Shown: positions 45,971 to 58,284, counted from the stretch's first letter. The stretch: 64,000 nt of DNA from Limonium bicolor (GCA_023374045.1 CM041776.1:319077925-319141924), one strand, 5' to 3'. Notes: generated by a model from the sequence alone, not told the origin. Translations and numbers: made by a program.

Positions 45971-48140
45971 TTTTATTAAGAGTTAATATATATTAAGACA
46001 TGAAAAGTACACACCTAGGAACGAGACTAGAGATGAACAAACAAATGCAAGATTGGAACAACAACACGTGGAGGCAAAATAAAACCATAACAGATCTCCA
46101 AGACCAAGTGATGAAGCAAGATAAGCGATGGTGAAAGATCAACCTCATTCCAAAGGATGGTTGTCTATCCAGTAGCAGAAGAGAGCATCCTTGAAAAAGG
46201 AGTGCACAAAGAGACTGGTAATGCATTGAAAATGCAAAATCCATAACATCGGGAGGTGTAGTTGATGGTTTCTTCAAGATGAGGGCGAAAACGTAGACCA
46301 ATCTCGATTCCACTTTCATACCTAACATCGACATTGACATCCAAAAAGATGGAAAAGGGACATAGACCAAACAGGAAAATGCGTGTAATAGATGATTTTG
46401 AACGGACAAGAAGTCCAGGGTGGATGACAGATCATCCATATTAGTGAAGTGGCAGAGTTGGATATCCATGAACCCCACATGGCTGCCATAGATCCTGCCA
46501 TCCCTGGTAACCATGAATTAGCCAAGTCATTCTTTTGGGAAGCCCTCATATGAGCCGGGGGATGCCTCATTAACCAGCCTAGGGGAGGGGTGAAATGCGT
46601 CCGCTCGCATGTGGACAAGATCAATTACTAAAACAAGGTCCTTATCTGCCGAGACAACCTTACCTTTCTTGCAGTCTGAGCTCAGCATAGTAGAAGATAC
46701 TATATTCTTATGCAAGTCCTTACTCCTCAACACCCGCTCCAAATTTCGTTTCTTTCCGCTGGAAGAATCATGCGGGTCAACGAGGCCCTTACCCTTGTCG
46801 GGTATGACAAGGACTTTTAAGGAGGAATCAGATAGGCCAGACCTAGAGCCCGAGCCATGGTGGGTTGTGTGGCCATGCGAAGGGGGAATGGGCATAGAAA
46901 CATCTGCAGGAAAGCCATTTCTAAGGGGATCATGGGCCACGGGTGAATGGTTCTCCGACAAACCAGGCTGATGCTTTCCCATGAGACCACAAGCAAGCTT
47001 CCAAATGTCTCGATTCTCCTCAAAGCTATATCTGTTCCTCATACGAAGTCCCATGGCCCAAAGCCAGAGGCCATAGAGGTAAACTCAGGCATGAATGATC
47101 AGTTGGCTAGGACAGTCCTTCGTAGAGTGAACAAAGAAGTCACACCTTAAACAAATTGGCGGCAATCTCTCGTATGTGACTCGCAAAGTTGATTCAACCC
47201 CTTCAAGGATGATTTTTAAACATCAGAGTATGGGCTTATGAACAGAGATCATGACTTTGAGTCTCAAATAGTTGACACCAAAGCGACTCACTTCTTCTCC
47301 AAAATCCATAAAGGTTCCATAGCTACATGCAAGGCTATGGGTGGAATCCTTGTTGTGCGGACCAAGGGAGTGCCATGAACTTGAATCCAAATAGGAAAAG
47401 TAGAGAACTCATGTTCTGAGAGAGGCTTAGCTTTGTCGATTCGTTGAAGTATAAGGAGCACTCCATTAAAAGATAATTGACCTCAATCCAACACCGCATT
47501 CATCATGCCAATCCTTTCGAATTCCAAAAGGCATATCTGCTTGCCGGTTTGCCTGATCTTGAGAAATCACGCAAGTTGCCATACTTTAGATAGAGTGCTA
47601 TCGATAGCCCGGACATCAGCACTTTGTTGGTGAGAAGTTTGCCCAACAGACAACAATCAAAGGAAGTGATCGAATCATGGTCCATCAGACCATCCATCGC
47701 GAGCGGTAAAGCTTCGTCTTTTGTAAGCGATAGTTCTTCCCATTGGTAGGAAAGATCCTCAACTGATTAATGGAACGAAGAACCCATATTAGGAGTGCTG
47801 GATGACGAATGGGCTTCCGAGATGTGGCAAAGAAGAAGGAAGCCCATGTGCTAGTGAAGAGACTCAAAACAGAGGGGCGAAGAGCACAAAGAGTAGACGA
47901 TGGCAAAGTTTAGCGCTAAGAATCATACAAAGACATAAGATCTTGATGAAGAAGAAGGAAGAGTTGGGTCGAACCAACCTCAAATCTGCATGCAAGTCAT
48001 GATTGTGGTTCATAAATGTACTGACGAAAGCAGACTAACTGTTTATGAAAAAGATGGGGGAGGCGGTTGAAAGGGAGAAAAAAATCGAGATCTCTCGCCT
48101 AAGGAAAGAACTAAAAGAGAGGAGATTGTTGGCAGGGTTG
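45971..48140 (-). mobile_element. LINE insertion with 18-bp target duplication
   Basis: TTTTTGGTCTACTTTGTT is present at 45953-45970 and 48141-48158. A T-run follows the left copy (poly(A) of a minus-strand insertion), and the right end is a 5' UTR-like sequence (GCGAGAGATCTCGATTTTTT on the minus strand). Only ORF1 and possibly the start of ORF2 are present in 2.17 kb; the reverse transcriptase is missing. Confidence 0.8.
46527..47906 (-). pseudogene. LINE ORF1 (DUF4283 + CCHC + linker)
   Basis: The DUF4283 part lies at 47800-47150 (DSITSFDCCLLGKLLTNKVL, then LRDFSRSGKPASRYAFWNSKG). A CCHC knuckle follows, CLRCDFFVHSTKDC (about 47140-47100). Next is YGLWLWAMGLRMRNRYSFEE, the post-knuckle YGxWLRA element, and then a 175-codon open linker (47054-46527) rich in Ser, Lys and Gly. 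Frameshifts separate DUF4283 from the rest. The 45993-46620 part is probably the start of ORF2, but I cannot identify endonuclease motifs securely. Confidence 0.7.
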
Positions 48141-48158
48141 TTTTTGGTCTACTTTGTT

Positions 48159-49399
48159 GATATTTAGTTTTTTGTTAAAGTTTTTAGGATGCTTAGTTGT
48201 TACAAATATTGAAGGGGAGAAATATGTTCAATTCTAAAGCCAATTGACGTTAAATGGAGTAGCCCATAAACTATATGAACTACTTACTAACTATGTATTT
48301 TTTCGATATGGGACTCACACTTGATCATCAACATTAGTTGTTATCTCACTATGTAATCAGATCACTATGTTAATCCTCGTTTAATCAATAGTAATGTTTG
48401 TTTAAAAATAATTGTAGGAGAACTTTCAGTTAGTTTGTAAAAAAAAAATTCTTTAACAGGTATAAAATCCTGATCCGCCATTATCGTTATCTACCAGTCA
48501 TCTCGCATACATCTGTATATAACCGGGCCACTATATGTTTGTTTCTACGTGTACGTCCCACTCAGCAGTGATCTCTCAGTATCAGCGATTTAATTCACAC
48601 AACACAGACATCTCTGTCCCTGCCCACTGCACAGACCTGCCCTGCCTGCCCACCTCTTCTGACTAAAGGCTAAGGCCTAATTATATATAAAAAAAAAAAA
48701 CCTCTCTTCTGCTTATACATGCTTGCAGCTAAATACGTGGATCGGAACGATCATACCCCCAAGAGCATTTATTTTTCATCATTATGTAATCATTCTGCCC
48801 CTGTAAAATATCCAGCTTGCACCTAATAGATATATAGTATAGAATTGTTTTAATATAGTTTTACCATACAAACATCGACTGAAAAGAAGAGGGAGCTGGA
48901 TAAATATTATTTGTAGTATAGCATCTGTTGATAAACTGGCGGAAGAATTTTTTTTCCAATGAATGAAAAGATCATGTGAAAATTTGGGAGAAAATGCTTT
49001 TCCGGTAATAACTATATGGTGGAAGATAAATATCTTATAAATTGAAAGAATTTAATGATCAAAATTTGATAAACTGGCGGAAGATTCTTGAACCGTTTTA
49101 TAGATTTTGCATCAATAGTCAATAAATTAATATTTTGCACTAACAAGATATTTGCTGCAAGTTTAATTTTGCTCTAAGGTTGCACCTTCAGATACGTTAT
49201 TATAGTTTATTGGGACAACTTTTTAAAACGTACCATTTGAAAAATTTTACGGGTGCAAAGATTACTTACAGGGAACTTAATCAAATCCTAACAGTCCATT
49301 GAATTGATGCTAGTCAATTAGTGCATGCCGTTTGAGCAATATCAAATAGTGCGAGTCATTTTGTTGCCCTGTTTGATCTCCTTCTACTACAACATTTAA
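48159..49399. other. Intergenic, AT-rich
   Basis: No gene or element ends identified. From about 49250 a motif GCACCATTTGATA starts to recur, leading into the tandem repeat at 49400. Confidence 0.3.
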
Positions 49400-49567
49400 T
49401 AGTTAACTACTAGTACAAAGTCTATTTCTTGCACCATTTGATAGTTAACTATTGGTGCAGTCTATTTTTCTTCCACCATTTGATAGTTAACTATTGGTGT
49501 AAAATCTAGTTCTTGAACCGTATGATAGTTAATTATTGGTGTAAAATCTATTTCTTGCACCGTTTGA
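49400..49567. repeat. 42-bp tandem repeat, 4 copies
   Basis: Units 49400-49441, 49442-49483, 49484-49525 and 49526-49567 are all exactly 42 bp, starting TAGTTAACTATTGGTG and ending with a CACC.TTTGA-like motif. Further scattered copies of the CACCATTTGATA motif occur to about 49750, which would suit a transposon subterminal array. Confidence 0.8.
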
Positions 49568-50794
49568 TGTTTACAAATAGGGCATTAAGGGCATTGCACC
49601 ACTTGCATAAACATGCTAATGTACTACTAAACACAAAAAGGGCAAACCTTAAAAGTTGCACTATTTGATATCCTTCCATTATTACATTTTACCGTTATTA
49701 CTCTATTTGATATCACATTTGGTGCAAAAATGGATTATCCTATTTGATCCTTTAGATTTGAAACAAAAACAAAATTCTGCATAGGTAATTTTCATTCCTT
49801 TTGATCTTTTACAATTATTACTACGTTTAATCTTTTATATTCAATTAACAAAACAGGAAAATTTAAAAAATAAGTCAAAATGTTATATATTATTTACCAA
49901 AAACAATATAATTTCATTTCGTTTCTACACATTGGTAACTTTGGATTTTCTACACATAGGTAATTTTCATGTTTCTACACATCAATAAAGCATACAAAAA
50001 TTGTTTAGAAAAACACAATACAACAACTGCTTCAACTGTTAAAAACATAAAAATTCTAAAAGACGAGTCTCAGAAACAGCAGCTGCTTCAACGATTTGAT
50101 GGCCTCTACATACCTGAGAGTGAAAATGAAACTAAGCAGAACTACTCTATGCTTATATCATGTATTTTGAATCAGAGACTAAGATTGAACACAACTAGAG
50201 AATTTATCATGGAACAATGTAAAAATAAGCAAACTGTTTTATAAGTTTGTTGTTGTTCAAAACTGTTAGAAATAGCATGGTATGATAGTTGAAATTTTGA
50301 GGCAATTATAGAATGCAGAAGGTATATATGCATTAATGTTGTTTAATCTAGCTTAATAGTATGTTTCAATCATCTGTATAATGGGTGCGAATGTATAATG
50401 GGACTCATGATCCCTTACCAAAAAAACCTTCATTATCTCACTGAATGCCAGGAATACATGCTCTAATAGTGGAAACACAACTGAGTCTGGACATGACATA
50501 ACTAGTTTTGTCTTCATCAAAACTAGACATCAAATCACTACAAACCCTTTAAATATCATCATCAAAATCACATAGTAAAAATAGATTATTCTTAACTTCA
50601 ATCTCACAAGACAAATCACATACGAAATACTATACTATTATTTCCAACTTTCACCAATTGTCTAAACAACATTTCAATTAACATTTGCACCCAGTGCAAA
50701 AGGTAACATTAATGTTGGCTAATCTAGTTTAATAGCAACACTCAGATAGCAGCAACAACAATGCTCAAATAGCACCAACAACAATGCTTAGATA
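49568..50794. other. Intergenic with one unassigned ORF
   Basis: A 91-codon ORF at 49969-50244 (+ strand, MFLHINKAYKNCLEK...) is Lys/Asn-rich with no family signature. I cannot tell whether it is real. At 50735-50790 a short imperfect repeat of AACAACAATGCTCAGATAG type is seen. Nothing else is recognised. Confidence 0.25.
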
Positions 50795-51170
50795 GAAGTC
50801 AAGTGATTGACATCCGAGTGGTGGAGGATTGAAGTAGAGGACGGAAGGTCCTGAGTTCGAATCCTCTTACCACCCATTTTGCTGGGGGAAAGGAGTTTAT
50901 TCTCTTATTACTCATTCTGGTGGAGTGGAGGAATGGAGTTTTCTCTCCGATTACCCAACCTGGTGGAGGAATGAAGTGGCGTGAAGGATGGTGGGGTGGG
51001 GGAAAGGAGTTTACTCTTCGATTAACCAGTCTGGAAGAGGAATGGAGTGGCGTGTAGGACGGGGTCCCAAGACGAGCATGTCCGCCATATTATATCGCTT
51101 GAGATGCAAGAGAAAGGTTGTAAGAATGGGGGAAAGGAGTTTAGAATATAGGACTTAGACCTTGTTAAAA
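50795..51170 (+). repeat. tRNA-related repeat with internal 114-130 bp tandem units
   Basis: GAGTTCGAATCCTC (about 50853) is a good RNA polymerase III B box, and a weak A box lies upstream, so the head looks tRNA-derived. After it the phrase TGGGGGAAAGGAGTTTA recurs at 50883, 50997 and 51127. The intervening TGGAGGAATGGAGTGGCG text is repeated too. It could be a SINE whose body was duplicated. Its ends are uncertain. Confidence 0.45.
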
Positions 51171-51599
51171 GACGAGCATTTGAGACATGAACAGAAAAGG
51201 TAGGCCAAATCGAACAACAGAGATATGAACAAAGAACTTACCAAAATGTTGAAAGTAGATTATCGTCTTACAAATATAACTCCTTATGAGTTGTTAGCAT
51301 TAATTCCTATAAACAACAACAATTTAAAAAAAAAGAAACAAAGAGCTTATGTTATCCTACAACAGTAGGTGACTTTTATAATGCAAAATGCTACACTACC
51401 AAACTATTTATTTGACAAATAATTTCTCATCTCCATATACCAAAAACATCATAGCAATACCAAATTAACTCATCTTACATTATCATATTGCATCCATTAA
51501 AGAGAAGAGATCCAGTAAAGCATAATAACAATAGGCCTCATTATACTTCTTACTATCTGAAATAATTGCCTTCATATAAAACTACCACTTACTTTTATA

Positions 51600-54380
51600 A
51601 ACAATCATGAAAGTTAATGTTTGTAAACGTAGCTGCAAATTTACTGAACATCTGCAACATTTCAGCTTTTACATCAGGTCGTAATTTTTCTTCCATCTCT
51701 AAAGCTTCTTGCTTATTACTTTTAATCTCAGCCCGCAACTCTGCCTCCCTCTCCCTAGCCTCTTCCTCACATTTTTCAATCTCAGCCCTTAATTCCTATT
51801 CTCTATCCATTGCTTCTCTTAATTCCCTTTCCATTTCAGCTCTTATATCTTTCTCTATCTCCTTTAATTGTTCAATCTCCAATCTTCCTACTTTCTTTCT
51901 TTGAGGGCACAATCTGCCCTCTTCGTAACCCGCGAGCATATCCTGATGAGTGGCCTAGAACCATCTCACATGCATCCTCAACTGTTAAATCATCCACACC
52001 CTTCTCATTAAAGACTTTTGAATGAAACTCTTTAAATTTGTCTAAAATCATTTCTCCCTCTCCATTGAACCCCCCATTCTTATCGTTATTATAAGATTAG
52101 CAAAGATAATATTCAGCAGAAAACCAATGTGGAAGAAAAGAGATTTCAGATGAATAGGAGGATGAACTCATTTAATATCACAAAGCGATTTCAGAAAGAA
52201 ATGGACTTATTTATACAAGAAATGTATTTTTATGACTTTCCTCTAATGGTTAAGTCCTAATTTAATATCACTAAGGGGCTGTTCACTTTGGGCTAACAAG
52301 GAAAGGAAACGGTTTCATTCCATTTGATATTGTTTGTTTAGATTTTTTAATAATTTTGTTTCCCCAAATTTCATTTTTGTAAACCCCCAAAATCCCTCTC
52401 CCCTATTCCCCGCATAACCCGTGGAAAAGTTTTCCCTTTCCTCCATCTTTCTCTTTTTCCTTTAGGTAAATAATTATTTTTTCCCAAAAAAACGTGAATC
52501 ATCATTTGAAAAATTAATTTTCCTCTCTTTTCTCTAAACAAATAATTAATTCCCCTCTCTTTCCTCAAAATAATTATTTTTGCTCTACACAAATCATAGT
52601 TACGAGTGAGAAATTTCTGGAAAAAAATGTTTCTCTGACGAATGAAACTCACGAATGATATTAGATTCGTTAATATACAAATAATAATATTTCATTAAGA
52701 ATTTTTTTTTGCAAAAAAATATTTTGCAAATCTAATAATAATAATTCATTTTACTATTTAAACTAATATTAGATTCCCAACTTATCATATTATTTTTAAC
52801 ATTAAAATGAATATTACCTGATTTGAAAATGGTAAAAAAAAAGAACATAGAGTTATGGCGTAAGATTTTAAAAACAATTTAAAATATACAATTAATTAAT
52901 AATATGGGGTATTATAAAAAATCTGGAATAACTTACATTATGAAAATGATTAAATACGCTGGAATGATTACATTTTAGAATGAAGAGAATATTACTATTG
53001 AATGAAATAAGAATAATTTTCAAAAAAATGGGATGATTCTCATGTCCAAAATCAAACAATATCAAAGGGAATCATGGGGAGTTCTATTCCGTTTCTGGGT
53101 CGGAACCAAACAAACTTCTTGATTGGGGGAAATTCCTTTCCTTCCCTTTCCATTCCCTTTCCTGATTCCATTCCGTTTCCTTGTCTCGAAGTGAACACTC
53201 CCTAAGAGATTTCAGAATATATAAGATCAAGTAAGAGATGGGATACTTGTTTTGAGAAGGTCTGTTCAGTATGAATGAAACGGAATATGGAAGAAAAGAC
53301 ATTTTAGCAGAATATGAGGAAAATCTAGACGAAAAGATTAAAAACAATATGAAAGAAAATAGTCAAAACAATTCAAAAGGAAAATTGTATTTGTTAAATG
53401 TAAAAGTTTGAAGGCTTAGTTTGTCTTACCCTTATGTCGTTATCCAAAGTCAGATATACTATGGTTGATCTATTTGTGATGTCGCAGCCTCGGATGAGCT
53501 AGTCTCATTATTTTCTTCCTCGGCTCCCCACAAAAAGAAACTCAAATATATGTAAATAAAAACATAAAATATGATAAAGATTAACAAAATTAGTAAAATA
53601 AACTAAAAGTTTGGTTTTTGATTCTTACTATTTCGTGTACTACTCTCGCGATTGATTTTGATCCGGTAAAAGGACGAATCTTTGTCAATGAAACATTGGA
53701 CCGGTTTTTTCACTCATTTCCTACACATCACAAATTAATTGTAAGTTATGATCTTGTTTCATTGGTATATGTAATAAATTCAAGAGGATAGGACATTAGT
53801 TACCCTTTGTTTTGGACAGCTCCAGTAGTTGTACACAAGCCATCTCCATTGCTTCTTGTCAATGTTTGATGGGTAGCTTTGCTCGACGTCTCTTAAGGAA
53901 CTATTGTTAAAAAAAATGCTTTCTCTTTAGCCTTTCTCTTTATTTTTTTAATAAAAATCATAGCATTGTTTCTTCAGTGCTATTTCCACATGTTCCACTC
54001 TAGCAATTCATCTTTACTATATGTGAAAAAGCAGTTTTATCTATCAATTTTAGCAATAATAAAATGTTTTACAAAAATATGTTAAAATCTTAAGCATAAT
54101 ACATTGTGGTATGTTTCACATGGTGTATGTTTATGAAATAAGAAAAGAAGCTTAATTAGCACATATCAACAGTAAGTTTATACCTTGATTTTTGCATAAA
54201 GATGATCAATTACATCATCCGGAATTTTACCCCCGACTCTCAACATTGAGAGGGTAAATCTCCTCTACCCACTGACTGCATTCACCAACGAACTGTCGCG
54301 CCCTTTCTCCAATAACAGCACACCACTGTTTTGGAATGCAAACTGGAAGACTCCATGGCTAGGAGCGTTATAGCTTTACA
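51600..54380 (-). pseudogene. Plant CACTA-associated Transposase_24-type gene, decayed and interrupted
   Basis: Minus-strand pieces in order: PKQWCAVIGERARQFVGEC and QWVEEIYPLNV (54330-54240), then IPDDVIDHLYAKIK (54230-54185). Next is DVEQSYPSNIDKKQWRWLV and YWSCPK (53900-53820), the NID..QW..LV.YWS signature of this family, then NRSNVSLTKIRPFTGSKSIA (53710-53650), equivalent to NRSKQ..HT.GSKSF. The C-terminal exon is at 52050-51610: GVDDLTVEDACEMVLGHSSG, YARGLRRGQIVPS, then a long Glu/Lys coiled coil with one stop. Introns separate some pieces. These proteins accompany En/Spm-like transposons and probably bind subterminal repeats. Confidence 0.65.
52275..53202. mobile_element. PIF/Harbinger-like non-autonomous element, 928 bp
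   Basis: The left end GGGGCTGTTCACTTTG and right end (reverse complement GGGAGTGTTCACTTCG) are inverted repeats. Both are flanked by TAA (52272-52274, 53203-53205), the usual 3-bp target of this superfamily. AAGGAAACGG-type motifs are repeated inside both ends. No transposase is encoded. It sits between exons of the Transposase_24 remnant. Confidence 0.8.
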
Positions 54381-54925
54381 TATTTTAAGCCTCTGTTCTG
54401 ACCGCGATATGGACCTACAAAAAACACTTACCCACACTTTTTCTGATTAATAGTTTAAATTGCTAACACTTACCCACATTTTTTCTCTTCCTACCATTTG
54501 ACTGCTGAGACTGAGAGGATTCAATTGGGCCTTCTATGGTTCAACAGCGATTTCTGAACTCATGATAGCAAACTAAATCTAATATAAACTTATAATACAA
54601 GAAAGAATTAATATATAGATCGTAACTAGACCAAACAGACTACTCATAAGATAGATAAAGAATCATTTGATTTACAGGCTACTCATAAGGAACTCCAAAA
54701 GCAGAAAGTAGACAAGAAAACTAGAGCACCACAAAAAATCAAGTAAATGTTGTGATAGATCTGTTAGTTAGCAGTGTTGCTGATGCATCAAAAGTGTTTT
54801 TGTAAATTGGCATTAGTAGTTGTAAATTGACATAAATGTGTACTGTTTATCATGACCATCCAAGCTTGAGAAATGGCAAGTTCAAAGCAAGAAATCACTT
54901 CGTGAATCGTATTGTATTAAACATA
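54381..54925. other. Intergenic
   Basis: AT-rich, with no gene signature. A CACTTACCCACA.TTTTTTCT phrase is repeated at about 54427 and 54467. Confidence 0.25.
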
Positions 54926-54927
54926 TA

Positions 54928-55157
54928 CTCCCTCCGTCCCCATTTGACCTTCTTCTTTACTATTTGGACATGTTGTTTGACTTTAATATATAACATATAA
55001 GATAACATAATTTTACAAATCTAAGTTTTACATAAGGATTGAAAAACTATATGTTGTAGAAATTTATTTTACAAAATTATTTTATCTTATATGTTTAATA
55101 TTGAAGTAGAAAAACGTGCCAAAAAGAACAGGAAGAACAAAGTGGGATGGAGGTAGT
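54928..55157. mobile_element. Stowaway (Tc1/mariner) MITE, 230 bp
   Basis: The ends CTCCCTCCGTCCC and (reverse complement) CTACCTCCATCCC are canonical Stowaway inverted repeats, flanked by TA on both sides (54926-54927, 55158-55159). The AT-rich core folds back (TAACATATAAGATAA / TTATCTTATATGTTTAA). Confidence 0.9.
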
Positions 55158-55159
55158 AT

Positions 55160-55869
55160 ATGTTTTATTTGTGAGTATTCATAGTAATATAGTTTTTTTT
55201 AAGTAGATGGGTGTACAGACTATTTCCCTTATTACTTTTCTTTCTCTAATATCAAGCATTAATGGATACAAATTAAAAAATTTGAGAAAACTTGTGAAAA
55301 TTCTTTTCCCAATAGCATAATTGTTAAAAATAAAGAGCTGCTTATGCCTAAAATAATCCACATACCGGGAACGAGGAAATAACTTTACCTCAAGATTTAC
55401 TTTAAAAAAAATAAAGACTCTTCATTTATTTGAATATTTTAGGGATAAGTTAGGCACTCAACATTTTTCGTATTTGTGCCAAAAATATATTCTTCTATTT
55501 ATATATCTCATAACATCTATACATTATAGATGCACTAGCTCCTCGAATAAATTAACTCGTTTTTTTAATGTAATGATATACTAATAATGAAAGGCAATTG
55601 TAGAGAATGATATATAAGGGACTTGTATATCAGATAGCGAATGATTTACAAAAAGACTAAGGTGAAGGGGGCGTACACATACCCGATTAAATATACATCA
55701 CTTGGACAGTTTATCTAACATGGTTCATACATACCCGTACACAGTTAATAATTAACTATGACTAGAGACGACCCCAAGGTAAGGATTGTATGAGAATACA
55801 TAAGTTAAGGTTGAATTTGAGATTCTAATTAATTGCCTAGGAATAAAAAGAGGACTGACTCATTGTAAC
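55160..55869. other. Intergenic, AT-rich
   Basis: Nothing recognisable. The last part may already belong to the old LTR that follows. Confidence 0.25.
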
Positions 55870-56420
55870 TGATATTCTGATCCCATTGTGATGGGTCATC
55901 CTTTAGAGTATATGTTATTACATGCAGGCATGTTGATTGTTATTGCTCTTTCTTCATGCTTATTGAATTAAAATCAATCGCATGTTCACCTGACCAGTTA
56001 GTCGTGTGTAGCTCAGTAGTCATGGGTTGCACGCTATCATACTCAGTGGTTGTGTTGAACCTGTTATGGCCTAACCATTTTTAGATTCATAGCATAAGAT
56101 GACGTGGGAGTGCGGGATTGGGTGGTTAGCGGTACACTACCCTTTTGGTTTAATTTGGGATTATACCTTTGGTTATACAACTTGGTGTAAATTAGATTGC
56201 TCACATGTAGTTAGATAAGTTGTACATTGTGGATTAAACAATATCTCGGTCATCACAACATTAAAAGTATATGTATTTGGTAGCCTTGATACTCACATGT
56301 GTGGGTAATACAGTAATACGAGTGGTTAAGTAAGTTGTATTTATTTCTGCTGTGTTGGACGATTTAGTTATGTTAATGATCGGATTGTGACGTGATTACA
56401 AAGTAGGGGTGATTAAACTA
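55870..56420 (+). repeat. Old LTR relic related to the LARD LTR
   Basis: Several stretches align in order with the distal part of the LARD LTR: CGCATGTTCACCTGACCAGTTAGTCG with 27982-28002, CATACTCAG..TTGTGTTGAACC with 28050-28070, TAGCCTTGATACTCACATGTG with 28415-28430, and GATTACAAAGTAGGGGTGATTA with the LTR end. A decayed primer-binding-site-like TAGTATCAGTTAGC follows (56439). It is much more diverged than the two LARD LTRs. Confidence 0.55.
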
Positions 56421-56489
56421 GAGCCAGTTCACACAGCTAGTATCAGTTAGCTAGGCATATGCCTCAAGATTGGAGGGTTATTGCAAGTT

Positions 56490-57240
56490 TTTCAGTCTAC
56501 CTCTAAGAATAACCCATAAAGTAAATTTGGATTTAGGAGTTGACCAAGTCCTTCAACATATGTTATACCAGTTAAAAGGACTGAAGGGATGGGAGACATC
56601 ATTATAAAAGGATTTGACACGCGGTCGAGGAGGGTAGGATAGGAGGAGGGATGAGGCATCTGTGATGGACCCACATTGTGTGATCCACCAATCTTTAGCA
56701 TGGAGGATAGATTTCCATGTCCAAGGGTCGTCCCCTTTAGCAGTGGTCGTCCATATGTTACAGCTCGACAAGAATAAGTTATGAATCCACTGGATCCACA
56801 GACACTCAGGATCATTAGCGATGAAGGAGATGGTCTTAGCATGACACACATATTCCATTTATAGATGTCCTTTAGCCCGATGCCCTCATTCTTCATACTA
56901 GAAGATATAGCACTTCAAGACACTAAAGGTGTAGCATTGGAATCAGCCTCCCCGTACTAGAGAAGTGAGCGAAATATCTTGATAATGCTTTTGATAATAT
57001 TCTTTGGAATGGAAATGCAAGAAGCCCAAAAGCCAACTATGCTGAAAAGAGTGTTTATAATGAAAAATAATTTCTCTGGTGACTTCTACTTGAAATATGA
57101 AACATCCAACTTAGGTAGCTCATGAGGCGGTCAATGTTAGTGAAGAATTTCAACTAGCCGAGCTAATGAGGCGTCTTCAAAGGATCGTTCTCCTAGGAAA
57201 ACCCAACACCTAGGGAATAAGAAAGGGAAATTGGTTACCC
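56490..57240 (-). pseudogene. LINE reverse transcriptase C-terminal fragment
   Basis: Minus-strand frames give NEGIGLKDIYKWN (56890), then HAKTISFIANDPECLWIQWI and ARDDSWTWK-like GDDPWTWKSILHAKDWW (56840-56690). This is the standard sequence between the RT thumb and zf-RVT of plant LINE ORF2. Weaker RT-like frames (VEVTREIIFHYKH.., LTSLVRGG) extend to 57150. There are several frameshifts. Confidence 0.65.
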
Positions 57241-57289
57241 CCCATCAAACTCCAACTCTCATGGGTCATCTTGTCCATGATAAGGAGCC

Positions 57290-57600
57290 GCGTTCCATCC
57301 CAAGTACCCCATTTCTGGAATCGAAACCTTTTAGAATATCTTGAATCTTGTCTCGTCTTTGTCTTGTTGTTTGAACTCCTACCAATTGTTGTCTCCTGTT
57401 GTTTATGTGTGCTTTTTGCATGTCTTATGTTTTGACTAACATTGTCTTTTACTTGTTGAAGTCCTGTCTACCACGGTTGCATTTCTATTCAAATTGTGCC
57501 CGTAGTAGTTTATTTGGCCTCAAGCCACATCTATAGGAACATGCCCTCTTGTTATGATGTAACAATGCTTGGCTAAATGCAAAACTCTTTCGAAAAAAAT
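57290..57600 (+). mobile_element. Probable LINE 3' end, plus strand
   Basis: A T-rich, non-coding stretch ends GGCTAAATGCAAAACTC then TTTCGAAAAAAA (57592), which resembles LINE 3' UTRs with poly(A). It is in opposite orientation to the RT fragment at its left, so two truncated LINEs may meet here. No target duplication found. Confidence 0.4.
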
Positions 57601-58284
57601 AGTCCACCATATTGTACATGAAAGATGTCATCCCCCTTGGTTGCAATCTGGAGAAAGAAGTTTTTCAGTTTTAATAAATTATACATTTGTAATATATAAT
57701 AGGTAATTAGTAAGTTCATTTCAACAATAGCTGATACCTCTTTCCTAATTTTTCATATGAAGCATAAGCCATCTATTTATTTATTTACTTTATTATAAGA
57801 TTATATTTGTGTATCATATTTCTTACAAAATATTATAATTATTTTATAAGGTATTTAACTCTTAAATAGTTAAATACAAATATTTACTAAACCCGTAATT
57901 AAAATCTCCATCTTGTTAGTTAAAAAAAGTTTAATTCTAAAATTAATTAACTTCTATTTAGGTAATCTATTTACTTATAATTTACTCAATTTCATGTGTT
58001 TAACTTACAATGAAGCAAGCAAATCAGAAGCCAACCCTCTACAACAGCAAGGCTGATGCTGCTAAAGCTAGGGGGAATAAAAACCATGAATCCCCCAGAT
58101 CAGAACACATATTGCTAATTTATAGGGATCTCCAAACAATAGTATGGAACTTTCCCATAACCAACGTCTTCTCTCGCTCTACAGCTGAGAGGCCTTATGA
58201 TATTCCGTCCCTTACGAAGTGTGGCGATATCTTCAATGAGAGTTCCAATAGTGTTTCTCATCATTTCACTAAATTTTCCTCTAA
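57601..58284. other. Intergenic with one unassigned ORF
   Basis: AT-rich. A 101-codon ORF at 58010-58315 (MKQANQKPTLYNSKADAAK...) shows no recognisable domain and runs into the LTR fragment, so it is probably fortuitous or part of a decayed element. Confidence 0.25.

Noticed and set aside
46609..46971. 120-codon plus-strand ORF
   Set aside because: Shadow of the LINE ORF1 linker on the opposite strand.
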